A DNA stretch of 13,781 nucleotides, taken from NCBI GenBank assembly GCA_944326625.1, contig CALVER010000020.1, positions 1 to 13,781 on the forward strand, read 5' to 3'. The notes below the pieces were generated by a model, which saw only the letters and a list, made by a program, of their open reading frames with translations, had not been told where the DNA came from and searched no databases. The position numbers and the translations under genes are program-made. The first letter of the stretch is position 1, and every line of letters begins with the position of its first letter. This document shows positions 1 to 7,339 of the stretch, one piece after another. The DNA is from Candidatus Gastranaerophilales bacterium (GTDB lineage: Bacteria; Cyanobacteriota; Vampirovibrionia; Gastranaerophilales; Gastranaerophilaceae).

Positions 1-60
1 GTGAGCTTCGCTCACAAAATTTTCCCTCCCGCCCTTGAGGGGGAGGGTTAGGGTGGGGGG
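1..60. repeat. GC-rich hairpins and G-quadruplex-like run
   Basis: Bases 1-15 form a perfect hairpin (GTGAGC, loop TTC, GCTCAC). Bases 24-47 pair imperfectly: a C-rich arm beginning CCCTCCC faces GGGGGAGGG. The plus strand then has four G runs at 39-43, 45-47, 51-53 and 55-60 with 1-3 base loops, which fits the classic intramolecular G-quadruplex pattern. The composition is unlike the AT-rich surroundings. It resembles small interspersed intergenic repeats, but copy number cannot be judged from this window. No gene is seen from 1 to 461. Confidence 0.6.
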
Positions 61-84
61 CATTCTCTTCGTCACAGCTGCAAG

Positions 85-166
85 ATCCTGAAACAAGTTC
101 AGGATGACATGACACGTCACACCAATATCTAGTGTATTATCGTGCCTTTGGCACTTCAGGATGACA
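85..166. repeat. Paired hairpins sharing the 12-mer TTCAGGATGACA
   Basis: Bases 85-105 form a hairpin with an 8-bp stem (ATCCTGAA, loop ACAAG, TTCAGGAT). Bases 142-154 form a second one (GTGCC, loop TTT, GGCAC). Each is followed by the same 12-mer, TTCAGGATGACA, at 98-109 (overlapping the first stem) and 155-166. The block looks like two modules of a small interspersed palindromic repeat family. No coding potential is apparent. Confidence 0.6.
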
Positions 167-220
167 GACTCACTTCGACCACAACTTTGTAGGTTGGATT
201 TAATAACCCGACTGTTACTT

Positions 221-255
221 CTTAGTGCCTTAGTGCCATAGTATCTTAGTAACTT
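221..255. repeat. 8-bp-period tandem repeat (copy 1)
   Basis: Four consecutive octamers follow the pattern CTTAGTNN: CTTAGTGC, CTTAGTGC, CATAGTAT, CTTAGTAA, then a decayed CTTTACTA. A related array in the opposite orientation lies at 12502-12536 between rpsM and rpsK. Aligned, the two agree at about 30 of 36 positions. That marks a dispersed repeat rather than local slippage alone. Confidence 0.6.
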
Positions 256-303
256 TACTAAACCAATACCACCAAAACCCTTGTTAAATCTAGCTAGGAG
301 AGA

Positions 304-315
304 CGCCCCCCCCCG
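304..315. repeat. Nine-C homopolymer tract (copy 1)
   Basis: A run of exactly nine C residues (306-314) is flanked by CG and G. The same 12-mer recurs at 7375-7386 inside the prepilin gene. Here it is intergenic, about 150 bases upstream of pheT, and has no obvious coding consequence. Confidence 0.7.
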
Positions 316-461
316 TTTTGCAAAAATTCTTTGTTTTTCATAAATTTTTCTCCTTCTTTTTTATAATCATAACAAATTTCAAATTAAAAAGCAATAAAAA
401 TTAAATTTTATAATATTTTTATTATATAATACAATTATATAAAGATAAAAGAGGGGAAAAA

Positions 462-2924
462 ATGCAAGTATCACTAAACTGGTTGAACGAATTTGTAGAT
501 TTATCAGATAAAACACCTGAGGAAATAGCACACGAGCTTACAATGAGCGGTTTGGAAGTCGAAGCCGTTGAAGAAGTAAAGCCGAAATTTACCAATATAA
601 AAACCGTAAAAATCGAAAAAATTGATAATCATCCGAATTCCGACAGGTTACATCTTGTGACCGTAAACACCGGTTCCGGTCTTAAAACAGTAGTCTGCGG
701 GGCACAAAATATAGCGGAAGGCCAAATTGTTCCTTACGCAAGTGTCGGGAGTCAGGTTCTTGACCGAAAAACAGGCGAAATGTTCACTCTCACGCCTGCC
801 GTTATAAGAGGTGTTGAATCTCAAGGCATGCTTTGTTCCGCCGATGAACTCGGTGTTGCTGAACGTAATTATCAGGAAGAAGACGGCATTTTAATACTTA
901 ACAGAATTTTCCCTGATGTGAAAATAGGACTTGATGCGGAAGATGTTTTAGGCTTTGAAAAAGATTACATAATTGATGTGGCGCCTACCGCAAACCGGGG
1001 TGATGAAATGTCTGTTCTGGGGATTGCACGTGAACTCAGCGCGGTTTTCAATAAAAAGTTAAACTTTAACCCTATACAATGCACAAAAGATTTGTCAACA
1101 AATGAATTTCAGGTTGAAATATTGGATGATGATGTATGCAAATATTATTCAATAGGTTTAATAAAAGACATTAAAATAAAACCGTCTCCTGATTGGATGC
1201 AAAAAAGACTGCTTGCATCAGGTGTAAGGGCAATAAACAATGTTGTTGATATTACAAACTATGTAATGCTTGAATATGGCACCCCGCTTCACGCATTTGA
1301 TTTTGACAAATTAAACGGATATCTATGCGTAAGACGTGCAAAAGAAGGCGAAAAACTCACAACGCTTGACGGAATTGAAAGAACACTCACAACCGATTCC
1401 GTTCTTATCGCGACAAAAGAACATGGCGTATGTCTGGGCGGCGTCTTTGGCGGTGAAAATTCCGAAATTGACAACAATACCAAAAATATTGCGCTTGAAG
1501 CCGCATATTTTACACCTGTAACAAACAGAAAATCTTCACGCAGCGCAGGTTACAGAAGTGAAGCAAGTGCAAGATACGAAAGAGGTGTGGATATAGAAGC
1601 CATTCGTCCGGCATTAATGCGAGCTATGCAATTATTGACTGAATATGCAGATGCCAAAGTTACGGGAGTTGCAGAAACCGGCCAAAATAAACTTGAACCG
1701 CTTGAAATAACACTAAGATTTGCGCAGGTTAACAGAATTCTCGGCTGTTCAATTGACCAGCAAAGATGCTGCACAATTCTTGAAAATCTCGGCTTCAAAA
1801 AACTCGGCGGAAATGACGCTGCAGCAAAATTTTCAGTACCTTCATGGCGAGCTTATGACGTAACCCGCGAAATCGACTTGATTGAAGAAATTGCGCGTAT
1901 CAACGGTTATGACAAAATAGCACCGACACTTCCCGCTAAAAATGAAATGCCGGAAATTCTTCACGAAGAAAAAGTTCTGGCGCAAATAAATACAATTATG
2001 CGTTCATCAGGCTTGAATGAAATTATTACAAGCTCATTAATCGGTAAATCACTGCTTGACAAATTTATGGTGCCGTTTGATGAAGATAAAGCCGTTTACG
2101 TTGAAAATGCCGCAAGCGAAGAATACTCAATGCTGCGTCAATCACTTGCCGCAAGCGTTTTGAACGTTATGAAAAACAACTTTGATAACGGCCGGAAAAA
2201 TTTCTGGGGATACGAAATCGGCAAAATTTATAAAATTACCGGCTCTGCTGACGAAAAAACAGCCGGAGTTACCGAATCACAGGTTCTGGCAGGCGTTTTA
2301 ACAGGTGAAGTCCAAAACTCCAAATGGCAAAATACCGGTTCTCTTGATTTCTATACAGTCAAAGGGATTTTTGAACATTTGTTTGAAGTTCTCGGCGTTG
2401 AAAGAAGAATTAAATTAAACCTTTGTTCGGATATTGACTATATGCACCCCTATAGAACGGCAGAAGTTCTCCTTTTGGGCAAAAAACCCGAAAGAATAGG
2501 ATACTTCGGACAAATCCATCCGATTTTAAAAGACAAATTAAAATTAAACCAAAACGCATTTTTGTTTGAACTAAATCTGGATATTATAATTTCTGCAGTA
2601 AAAGAAACCGTGCCAAGGTTCAAAAAGCTTCCGCAATTCCCTGAAGTCCGCCGCGATCTGGCATTTGTAATAAACGAAAATGTTACGTTTGACGAAATTC
2701 AAAAAGTCATAAAAGGTGCGGTTCAACAAAATATTTTCAAAGGAAGCGAAGTATTTGACGTTTATCACGGCGAAAATATTGATAAGGGTTACAAAAGCCT
2801 TGCCTTCCGTATAAAAATGCAGGACGATAATGCAACTCTTACAGACGAAATTATTGAAAAACAAATGCAATCCGTCAGAGAAAAACTTCAAAAAACTTAT
2901 GCGGATATATCTTTCCGAGAATAG
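462..2924 (+). CDS. pheT: Phenylalanine--tRNA ligase beta subunit
   Basis: This is the beta chain of the heterotetrameric cytoplasmic PheRS, which charges tRNA-Phe. The 820-residue length is normal for the family. An EMAP-like tRNA-binding domain lies at about residues 40-150 (HPNSDRLHL, then GVESQGMLCS). It is followed by the B3/B4 region that hosts editing (about 210-370), the B5 domain (about 400-475), the catalytic-like core, and a C-terminal FDX-ACB anticodon-binding domain from about 725 (FPEVRRDLAFVI). The start at 462 follows a GAGGGG ribosome site at 451-456. The alpha-subunit gene pheS is not directly upstream, where bases 1-461 are repeat-rich and noncoding. The promoter is not clear: TATAAT at 425-430 is a possible -10 without a good -35. 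The next gene begins 10 bases after the stop, so co-transcription is likely. Confidence 0.97.
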   Translation: MQVSLNWLNEFVDLSDKTPEEIAHELTMSGLEVEAVEEVKPKFTNIKTVKIEKIDNHPNSDRLHLVTVNTGSGLKTVVCGAQNIAEGQIVPYASVGSQVLDRKTGEMFTLTPAVIRGVESQGMLCSADELGVAERNYQEEDGILILNRIFPDVKIGLDAEDVLGFEKDYIIDVAPTANRGDEMSVLGIARELSAVFNKKLNFNPIQCTKDLSTNEFQVEILDDDVCKYYSIGLIKDIKIKPSPDWMQKRLLASGVRAINNVVDITNYVMLEYGTPLHAFDFDKLNGYLCVRRAKEGEKLTTLDGIERTLTTDSVLIATKEHGVCLGGVFGGENSEIDNNTKNIALEAAYFTPVTNRKSSRSAGYRSEASARYERGVDIEAIRPALMRAMQLLTEYADAKVTGVAETGQNKLEPLEITLRFAQVNRILGCSIDQQRCCTILENLGFKKLGGNDAAAKFSVPSWRAYDVTREIDLIEEIARINGYDKIAPTLPAKNEMPEILHEEKVLAQINTIMRSSGLNEIITSSLIGKSLLDKFMVPFDEDKAVYVENAASEEYSMLRQSLAASVLNVMKNNFDNGRKNFWGYEIGKIYKITGSADEKTAGVTESQVLAGVLTGEVQNSKWQNTGSLDFYTVKGIFEHLFEVLGVERRIKLNLCSDIDYMHPYRTAEVLLLGKKPERIGYFGQIHPILKDKLKLNQNAFLFELNLDIIISAVKETVPRFKKLPQFPEVRRDLAFVINENVTFDEIQKVIKGAVQQNIFKGSEVFDVYHGENIDKGYKSLAFRIKMQDDNATLTDEIIEKQMQSVREKLQKTYADISFRE

Positions 2925-2934
2925 GAGATTTCTT

Positions 2935-3579
2935 ATGAAAAAACTGATAGTATCTTTGGTTTTGCTGCTGGGTTTAATTTTACCCGTAAATGCCGCTGAT
3001 ATCATGCCTGTGAATGTTGAACCTAATGACCTCAGAACTATCGGTTTGTATCAGGTATCTAAAGATATAACGCTTTATGAGCAGCCGGATGAACAATCAA
3101 GCATTATAAATAATATTAAATGGTCTGCCGTAGATATTTTTCCGGAAGGAGTAAAATTTAATGAGCTTTTCATTGTATTTATTCCGGAAAAAGAACTGGG
3201 GTTTGTTGCGGTAACGGATGAAACAGAAGATTGGGTTCAAATAATTTATAACAACAAAACAGGCGAAACCGGCTGGATTAAAAAAGATGATCCGTATAAA
3301 TTTATGAGCTGGATCCACTTTTACAATATGTACGGCAGAAAATACGGTCTTTATATTCTCAAAGGGGCACCTGACAGTGTAAAAGATATAAGAAGTGCAA
3401 CCGATGACACAGCACAGTTACTTGCGCAAATGAATATGCCCACCAAAATTAAATTGAACGTAATCAGAGGCAACTGGGCACTCGTAAGCGTTCTTGACCT
3501 TGACAGAGCGCCAAAAACCGGTTATATCCGCTGGAGAGGCGACGACGGGATACATTACCTTTTCCCCGATATAAAATAA
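2935..3579 (+). CDS. Exported SH3-like domain protein, unknown function
   Basis: A 214-residue protein with a clear Sec signal peptide: MKK, a hydrophobic run (LIVSLVLLLGLILPV), then a likely signal peptidase I site after NA at residue 20. The mature part resembles bacterial SH3-type repeats. One covers about residues 42-118, with LYEQPDEQSSII near its start and DWVQIIYNN then GWIKKDD at its end. A second covers about 170-205 (RGNWALVSV, then TGYIRW). Such domains often bind peptidoglycan or peptides, so an envelope role is an inference. The start at 2935 was chosen because AGGAG at 2923-2927, overlapping the pheT stop, lies at correct spacing and gives an intact signal peptide. A longer in-frame start at 2830 lies inside pheT. 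No catalytic motif is visible. Confidence 0.8.
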   Translation: MKKLIVSLVLLLGLILPVNAADIMPVNVEPNDLRTIGLYQVSKDITLYEQPDEQSSIINNIKWSAVDIFPEGVKFNELFIVFIPEKELGFVAVTDETEDWVQIIYNNKTGETGWIKKDDPYKFMSWIHFYNMYGRKYGLYILKGAPDSVKDIRSATDDTAQLLAQMNMPTKIKLNVIRGNWALVSVLDLDRAPKTGYIRWRGDDGIHYLFPDIK

Positions 3580-3626
3580 AACTTCTCTGTAACAATCCGC
3601 AAAAAATGCTCGACAATTGATTTTGT

Positions 3627-3656
3627 TTGTTATAGCATTGGCTTAAACGCGATAAT
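3627..3656 (+). promoter_or_regulatory. Possible promoter for rplI
   Basis: TTGTTA (3627-3632) and GATAAT (3651-3656) are separated by 18 bases in the 100-base gap before rplI. The -10 match is good and the -35 is moderate. The implied transcript would start close to the ribosome site at 3665-3670. Read-through from pheT is also possible, because no terminator is visible after 3579. Confidence 0.35.
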
Positions 3657-3679
3657 AAATAGAAAAGGAGAATTTTATT

Positions 3680-4186
3680 ATGCAAGTTATATTAAAAAAA
3701 GATGTCCAAAATTTAGGCGAAGCAGGCGACATCGTTAACGTTAAAGACGGTTATGCAAGAAACTTCTTGCTGCCTCAGGCAGTTGCTGAAATCGCAACCG
3801 AAGGCGCTCTTCAAAACCGCGAAAAGAATTTGGCAAGAATTAAAGCTAAACAGGAAAAATTGCACGCAGAAGCTCTTAAAAAAGCTGAAGCAATTGAAAA
3901 ATTCGGCAAACTTGAATTGTCTGCAAAAGCAGGTGAATCCGGAAAATTGTTCGGTACTATTACAACTAAAAAATTAACCGAAGAATTGAAAGAAAAATCA
4001 GGCATTGAAGTTGACAGAAAAAATGTTTCCTTGAATGCTCCTATTAACAAAATCGGCGAATACAAAATGCTTATCAAATTAACTTCTAAAGTTAAATGTG
4101 AATTGGCAGTTTCAGTCAGCGCATCAGAAGTTGTTAAAGAATCTATTGAAGAAGAAGTTGAAGAAACAGCAACTGAAGAAGAATAA
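3680..4186 (+). CDS. rplI: 50S ribosomal protein L9
   Basis: L9 binds 23S rRNA near the L1 stalk base and helps maintain reading-frame fidelity. The N-terminal domain is unmistakable: MQVILKKDVQNLGEAGDIV, then KDGYARNFLLP at residues 22-32. A long charged connecting helix (about 40-75) and a C-terminal domain follow (GKLFGTITTKKL and KIGEYKM). At 168 residues it exceeds the usual length of about 150 because of a glutamate-rich tail (about 150-168, ending ETATEEE). AAGGAG at 3665-3670 supports the start. The methyltransferase-like gene begins 18 bases downstream. Confidence 0.97.
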   Translation: MQVILKKDVQNLGEAGDIVNVKDGYARNFLLPQAVAEIATEGALQNREKNLARIKAKQEKLHAEALKKAEAIEKFGKLELSAKAGESGKLFGTITTKKLTEELKEKSGIEVDRKNVSLNAPINKIGEYKMLIKLTSKVKCELAVSVSASEVVKESIEEEVEETATEEE

Positions 4187-4204
4187 GCTTTGAGGTGGGA
4201 TTGA

Positions 4205-5248
4205 ATGGAATGTCTGGCAATTGGTTCATTACCTTATGACAATCCCAAAGACGCCATGACACAGGTGCAAAACTATTTTTCTAAAATACCGTTTTGGCCG
4301 CAGCTTGCAAATGTTAGCAAAAATGAGGACATGACTTACCAGTTTTTGGAAGGTATGCCCTCATTTTTTATCCCTGATGACGGAGACTTTCACTTCGATA
4401 CGGAAGATGAACAGTTTTTTAACGATGTGGAAGAATTTTTGTCTGATTATGAAAGAATTATCGAAAACAAAGATTATAACCTGCTTGAGAAATTCAGAAT
4501 AAGTGAAAACTTTTCATCAACATTCAGACCGTTTTTAGAATTAATTAAAAAAAATCACTGCAAATACGCAAAAGGACAAATAACAGGGCCGTTTACACTT
4601 GCGGCCGGACTTACGGATAAAAAAGGTAAATCCGCAATTTACGACGAAACTTTGCGTGAATTAATCGTAAAAATTTTATCCTTAAAAGCATTGTGGCAGG
4701 TGACAGAAATTAAAAAAGCAGGTGCTGCCCCTGTAATTTTTATTGATGAACCCACTCTGAGCCAATTGGGAGCTTCAAGTTATATTACGATTTCCCACGA
4801 AGAAGTTATCGCTATGCTCCGGGAAATTTCCGATATAATAAAAAATAACGGCGGGATTTCCGGAATTCACTGCTGCGGCAAATGCAGCTGGACAGTTCCT
4901 ATTGACGCAGGGATTGATATTATCAGTCTTGATGCGTATACTTATGCTCAAAACTTAAGCATATATCATAAAGAAATTAAAACCTTTTTGGAAAAAGGCG
5001 GTAAAATAGCCTGGGGCATTGTCCCGACAAAAGATAAAAAAGCATTGGAAAATGCAGACTTAACCATAATTGATGATAAATTTAAAAAAGCTGTTAACTA
5101 TTTGACTAAAAAAGGAATTAATGAGAAACTAATAATAGAAAATTCTCTTGTTACACCGACATGCGGAGCCGGTTCCCTGTCAAATGAACTTGCGGAAAAA
5201 GCAATGCGGCTTACATTTGAATTAAAAGAGAGGTATAATGACAACTAA
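4205..5248 (+). CDS. MetE-core / UROD-like methyltransferase
   Basis: A 347-residue TIM-barrel-type protein of the uroporphyrinogen decarboxylase/cobalamin-independent methionine synthase superfamily. It corresponds to the C-terminal catalytic half only. Visible family marks are GSLP near the N-terminus (7-10), GPFTLA (128-133), IDEP (180-183), a zinc-site-like H-x-C at 222-224, and a later Cys in TPTCGAGS (C320) at the position of MetE's third ligand. Short MetE-core proteins in other anaerobes take methyl groups from corrinoid proteins rather than from polyglutamyl-methyl-THF. Whether this one makes methionine or methylates another acceptor is not decided by sequence. The ribosome site GAGGTGGG (4192-4199) supports the start. 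The last 11 bases overlap the CooC-like gene, indicating translational coupling. Confidence 0.75.
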   Translation: MECLAIGSLPYDNPKDAMTQVQNYFSKIPFWPQLANVSKNEDMTYQFLEGMPSFFIPDDGDFHFDTEDEQFFNDVEEFLSDYERIIENKDYNLLEKFRISENFSSTFRPFLELIKKNHCKYAKGQITGPFTLAAGLTDKKGKSAIYDETLRELIVKILSLKALWQVTEIKKAGAAPVIFIDEPTLSQLGASSYITISHEEVIAMLREISDIIKNNGGISGIHCCGKCSWTVPIDAGIDIISLDAYTYAQNLSIYHKEIKTFLEKGGKIAWGIVPTKDKKALENADLTIIDDKFKKAVNYLTKKGINEKLIIENSLVTPTCGAGSLSNELAEKAMRLTFELKERYNDN

Positions 5249-5981
5249 ACTTGCAATTACCGGAAAAAGCGGAAGCGGTAAAACAACAATTACCAAGGCT
5301 TTTTTAAATATAATGAAAGAGATGTTTCCGGAAAAAACAATCCTGCTTTTGGATAATGATTTAACGGGCGAACTCGGGCACAGCTTCGGACTTGATATCA
5401 GAAACACAATTTACGGGATCAGAAGCGGAAAACACGAATACAAAACCGGCATTCCTGAAAATATGACCAAACAGGAATTCATTGAATGGGCAATGGAAGA
5501 TATTGTAGTGTCGCTGGATGAAAATGTTGACATAATTGTTTCATGGCTTGTCGGCTCAAAAGATTGCCGATGCCCGATTACCGGTCAAATTAATGATGCG
5601 GTTTTAAAACTTATTGAACGCTACGACATAGTAATTTTTGACTGCGAATTTGACTTAAAATACTTAAACCAACTTGTCGATACCGACGTTGACACTACAA
5701 TTATCGTTGCAAATCCGAGTGAAGCCTCCGCACATCTTGCAAAACGTATTGAAGAATTCAGTGCAAAATACGCCGCAGGCGGGCAGCTTGGTGTCGTAAT
5801 AAACAAGGCGGCTAATGATGAATTAAGCAATGTTTATGAATTATTAAAAAAATATGACCTTGACGTTTTGGGTGTAATTCCTTATGATAAATCTTTGGAA
5901 CAAAATACGGTCAAAAAAGACTCCAAAATAGTTGAAGATGCAATAAAACAATTTTATTTCAGGCTAAATCTGCCGCAGTGA
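5238..5981 (+). CDS. CooC-like nickel-insertion ATPase (SIMIBI/MinD fold)
   Basis: A 247-residue P-loop ATPase. The deviant Walker A motif GKSGSGKTT (residues 9-17) keeps the signature lysine (K10) as well as the usual one (K15). A hydrophobic strand ending in an aspartate (YDIVIFD, 129-135) fits Walker B. A C-x-C pair (C110, C112) sits at nearly the same place as the nickel-binding Cys-x-Cys of Carboxydothermus CooC1 (C112/C114, from published work). CooC proteins deliver nickel to the C-cluster of CO dehydrogenase or related enzymes. No such enzyme is in this window, so the client is unknown. GAGAGG at 5228-5233 lies within the upstream gene and the two genes overlap by 11 bases. FolD starts 6 bases after the stop. 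Confidence 0.72.
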   Translation: MTTKLAITGKSGSGKTTITKAFLNIMKEMFPEKTILLLDNDLTGELGHSFGLDIRNTIYGIRSGKHEYKTGIPENMTKQEFIEWAMEDIVVSLDENVDIIVSWLVGSKDCRCPITGQINDAVLKLIERYDIVIFDCEFDLKYLNQLVDTDVDTTIIVANPSEASAHLAKRIEEFSAKYAAGGQLGVVINKAANDELSNVYELLKKYDLDVLGVIPYDKSLEQNTVKKDSKIVEDAIKQFYFRLNLPQ

Positions 5982-5987
5982 GGTAAC

Positions 5988-6833
5988 ATGGCAACAATTC
6001 TTGACGGAAGAAAATTAAAAACAAAAATACTTGCGAATTTGAAGTCCAAAATTGCACAAATGGAGGAAAAGCCTTCGCTTACAGTTATTTTAGTAGGTAA
6101 TAATCCAGCAAGCCTAATCTATGTAAACAACAAAAAACGCACAGCAGAAGAAATCGGAATAAATTCAAATATAATCACTTATCCGTCATCGGTTACGGAA
6201 GATGAATTGCTCGCTAAAATTCATCAATTAAACAAAGATGACAGCGTAAATGCAATTCTTGTACAGTTGCCGCTGCCCGGGCATATTTCAAAAGAAAAAG
6301 TGATAAATATGATTGACCCTAAAAAAGATGTAGACGGGTTTACACCTTACAATTTCGGCAAATTATTTTCGGGCGAAATACCTTTTGTATACCCGTGCAC
6401 CCCAAAAGGTATTTTACTTTTGCTGGACGAATACGGGATTGAACTCGACGGCAAACACGCAGTAATTGTAGGTCGTTCAAACATTGTCGGTAAACCCCTG
6501 TTACAGATGATGTTAAACAGAAATGCAACAGTCTCGATTTGCCATAGCCATACAAAGAACCTTGCAGATATAACAAAAACTGCAGATATATTAGTTTCTG
6601 CAGTAGGGGAAAATATAATAGAAGAAAAAATGTTGAAACCCGGTTGCGTGGTGGTTGATGTCGGAATTTTCAAAGATGCGGCGGGTAGAACACGCGGAGA
6701 CGTCGACTTTGAAAATGTTTCAAAAATTGCATCATATATCTCACCTGTTCCCGGCGGCGTAGGCCCCATGACAATTACGTCATTAATGCTTAACACCGTA
6801 GAACTTTTTGAAAAAAGTAAAAAACGCCTATAG
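5988..6833 (+). CDS. folD: Bifunctional methylenetetrahydrofolate dehydrogenase/cyclohydrolase
   Basis: FolD interconverts 5,10-methylene-THF, methenyl-THF and 10-formyl-THF in the cytoplasm. The 281-residue length is typical. The catalytic Tyr-x3-Lys is Y45/K49 (IYVNNKK), the folate-site glutamine lies in VQLPLP (92-97), DVDGF is at 114-118, the NADP-binding GRSNIVGKP is at 162-170, and the C-terminal signature PVPGGVGPMT is at 253-262. A ribosome site (GAGGT, 5980-5984) overlaps the stop of the CooC-like gene, so the three genes form one transcriptional unit. That grouping points to one-carbon metabolism. The last codons and the stop lie inside the stem of a terminator. Confidence 0.97.
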   Translation: MATILDGRKLKTKILANLKSKIAQMEEKPSLTVILVGNNPASLIYVNNKKRTAEEIGINSNIITYPSSVTEDELLAKIHQLNKDDSVNAILVQLPLPGHISKEKVINMIDPKKDVDGFTPYNFGKLFSGEIPFVYPCTPKGILLLLDEYGIELDGKHAVIVGRSNIVGKPLLQMMLNRNATVSICHSHTKNLADITKTADILVSAVGENIIEEKMLKPGCVVVDVGIFKDAAGRTRGDVDFENVSKIASYISPVPGGVGPMTITSLMLNTVELFEKSKKRL

Positions 6834-6842
6834 GCGCTTTTT
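6818..6842. terminator. Bidirectional terminator overlapping the folD stop
   Basis: The perfect palindrome CGCCTATAGGCG (6825-6836) is flanked by an A-rich run on the left and TTTTT (6838-6842) on the right. It can therefore terminate transcription from both sides. The folD stop TAG (6831-6833) is part of the stem, and the convergent gene's stop lies at 6847-6849. Confidence 0.75.
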
Positions 6843-6846
6843 ACCG

Positions 6847-7167
6847 TTAGCTGCCTATCAAGTTCAAACCGCAGCTGTTTTTAATATTGTTGTTAACCAT
6901 TGTTTTCAAGCTGGAGATTTCGTTATCAAGTAATTGGATTTGTGAATCCAAAGTATCCTGTCTTGATTCCAAATATTCTTCAGTCTGCTGTAATTGGATA
7001 TAATACGGATCGTTATCCAAATCCTGGTCTTCCATTTCATTTGCATAGTAACCCATTTCTTTAGAAATCCAGTTCGCTTCGTTCATAACAAGTGTTTGTT
7101 CATATTGAAGCTGGTTCCTCTGTAAAATAAATAAACTTTTTTGTGCATCTACCGCTAAAAACGACAT
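6847..7167 (-). CDS. Small predicted coiled-coil protein, unknown function
   Basis: A 106-residue acidic, Q/N-rich protein that I cannot assign to a named family. It has no signal peptide or membrane segment. The N-terminus (MSFLAVDAQKSLFILQRNQL) is followed by a mostly helical sequence, with heptad-like spacing from about residue 56 to 95 (LESRQDTLDSQIQLLDNEIS) suggesting a coiled coil. There is one Cys, at 99. It is probably a real gene: AAGGAG (7175-7180) lies 7 bases before the ATG, a plausible promoter is found at 7200-7228, and a shared terminator follows the stop. It is transcribed divergently from the prepilin-like gene, which hints at, but does not show, a surface or secretion link. 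Confidence 0.72.
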   Translation of the reverse strand: MSFLAVDAQKSLFILQRNQLQYEQTLVMNEANWISKEMGYYANEMEDQDLDNDPYYIQLQQTEEYLESRQDTLDSQIQLLDNEISSLKTMVNNNIKNSCGLNLIGS

Positions 7168-7199
7168 ATTAGCTCTCCTTATGTTGTACTCTTCTCTTA

Positions 7200-7228
7200 A
7201 ATATATAAAGTATTTTAAATTTGGTCGA
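7200..7228 (-). promoter_or_regulatory. Predicted promoter for the small coiled-coil gene
   Basis: On the minus strand, TCGACC (7223-7228) and TATATT (7200-7205) are 17 bases apart. The -35 matches four of six consensus positions and the -10 five of six. The predicted leader is short and contains the ribosome site at 7175-7180. Confidence 0.45.
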
Positions 7229-7245
7229 TTTCAGCGTTTGCATTT

Positions 7246-7266
7246 TTTGTAACATTTGTTTACAAA
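7246..7266. promoter_or_regulatory. Dyad between divergent promoters, possible operator
   Basis: The arms TTTGTAA (7246-7252) and TTACAAA (7260-7266) are perfect inverted repeats around a 7-base centre. The site lies between the outward-facing predicted promoters of the coiled-coil gene and the prepilin gene, a common position for a shared regulator. The sequence is AT-rich, so chance is a real alternative. Confidence 0.35.
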
Positions 7267-7287
7267 TAAATGTTTTCAGTAAATTAC

Positions 7288-7316
7288 TTGACAAAATATG
7301 CAAAATAATATTTAAT
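7288..7316 (+). promoter_or_regulatory. Strong predicted promoter for the prepilin-like gene
   Basis: A consensus TTGACA (7288-7293) is followed after exactly 17 bases by TTTAAT (7311-7316), five of six to TATAAT. Transcription would start at about 7323, just upstream of AGGAGG (7326-7331) and the ATG at 7340. This nearly ideal promoter and ribosome site suggests that the start at 7340 is in use, even though its frame is closed after 17 codons. Confidence 0.75.
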
Positions 7317-7339
7317 AAAGAAAACAGGAGGACAATTTC

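Noticed and set aside
221..255. CRISPR array
   Set aside because: The repeat unit is 8 bases with no spacers, so it is a simple tandem repeat.
402..430. Promoter of pheT (TATAAT at 425-430)
   Set aside because: No acceptable -35 lies at 16-18 bases, and the region is so AT-rich that TATAAT-like strings are expected by chance.
1..461. tRNA or other known RNA gene in the 5' noncoding region
   Set aside because: The hairpins do not assemble into a cloverleaf, and no T-loop or anticodon arrangement is seen.
2830..2934. Longer start for the SH3-like protein inside pheT
   Set aside because: It overlaps pheT by 95 bases, lacks a ribosome site, and would bury the signal peptide. The ATG at 2935 fits on all counts.
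2571..3005. 144-codon ORF on the minus strand
   Set aside because: It is antisense to the end of pheT and the next gene, has no ribosome site or recognisable sequence, and is explained by the codon bias of the plus-strand genes.
6347..6796. 149-codon ORF on the minus strand within folD
   Set aside because: It is antisense to a well-conserved gene and has low-complexity serine/proline-rich content, typical of a shadow frame.
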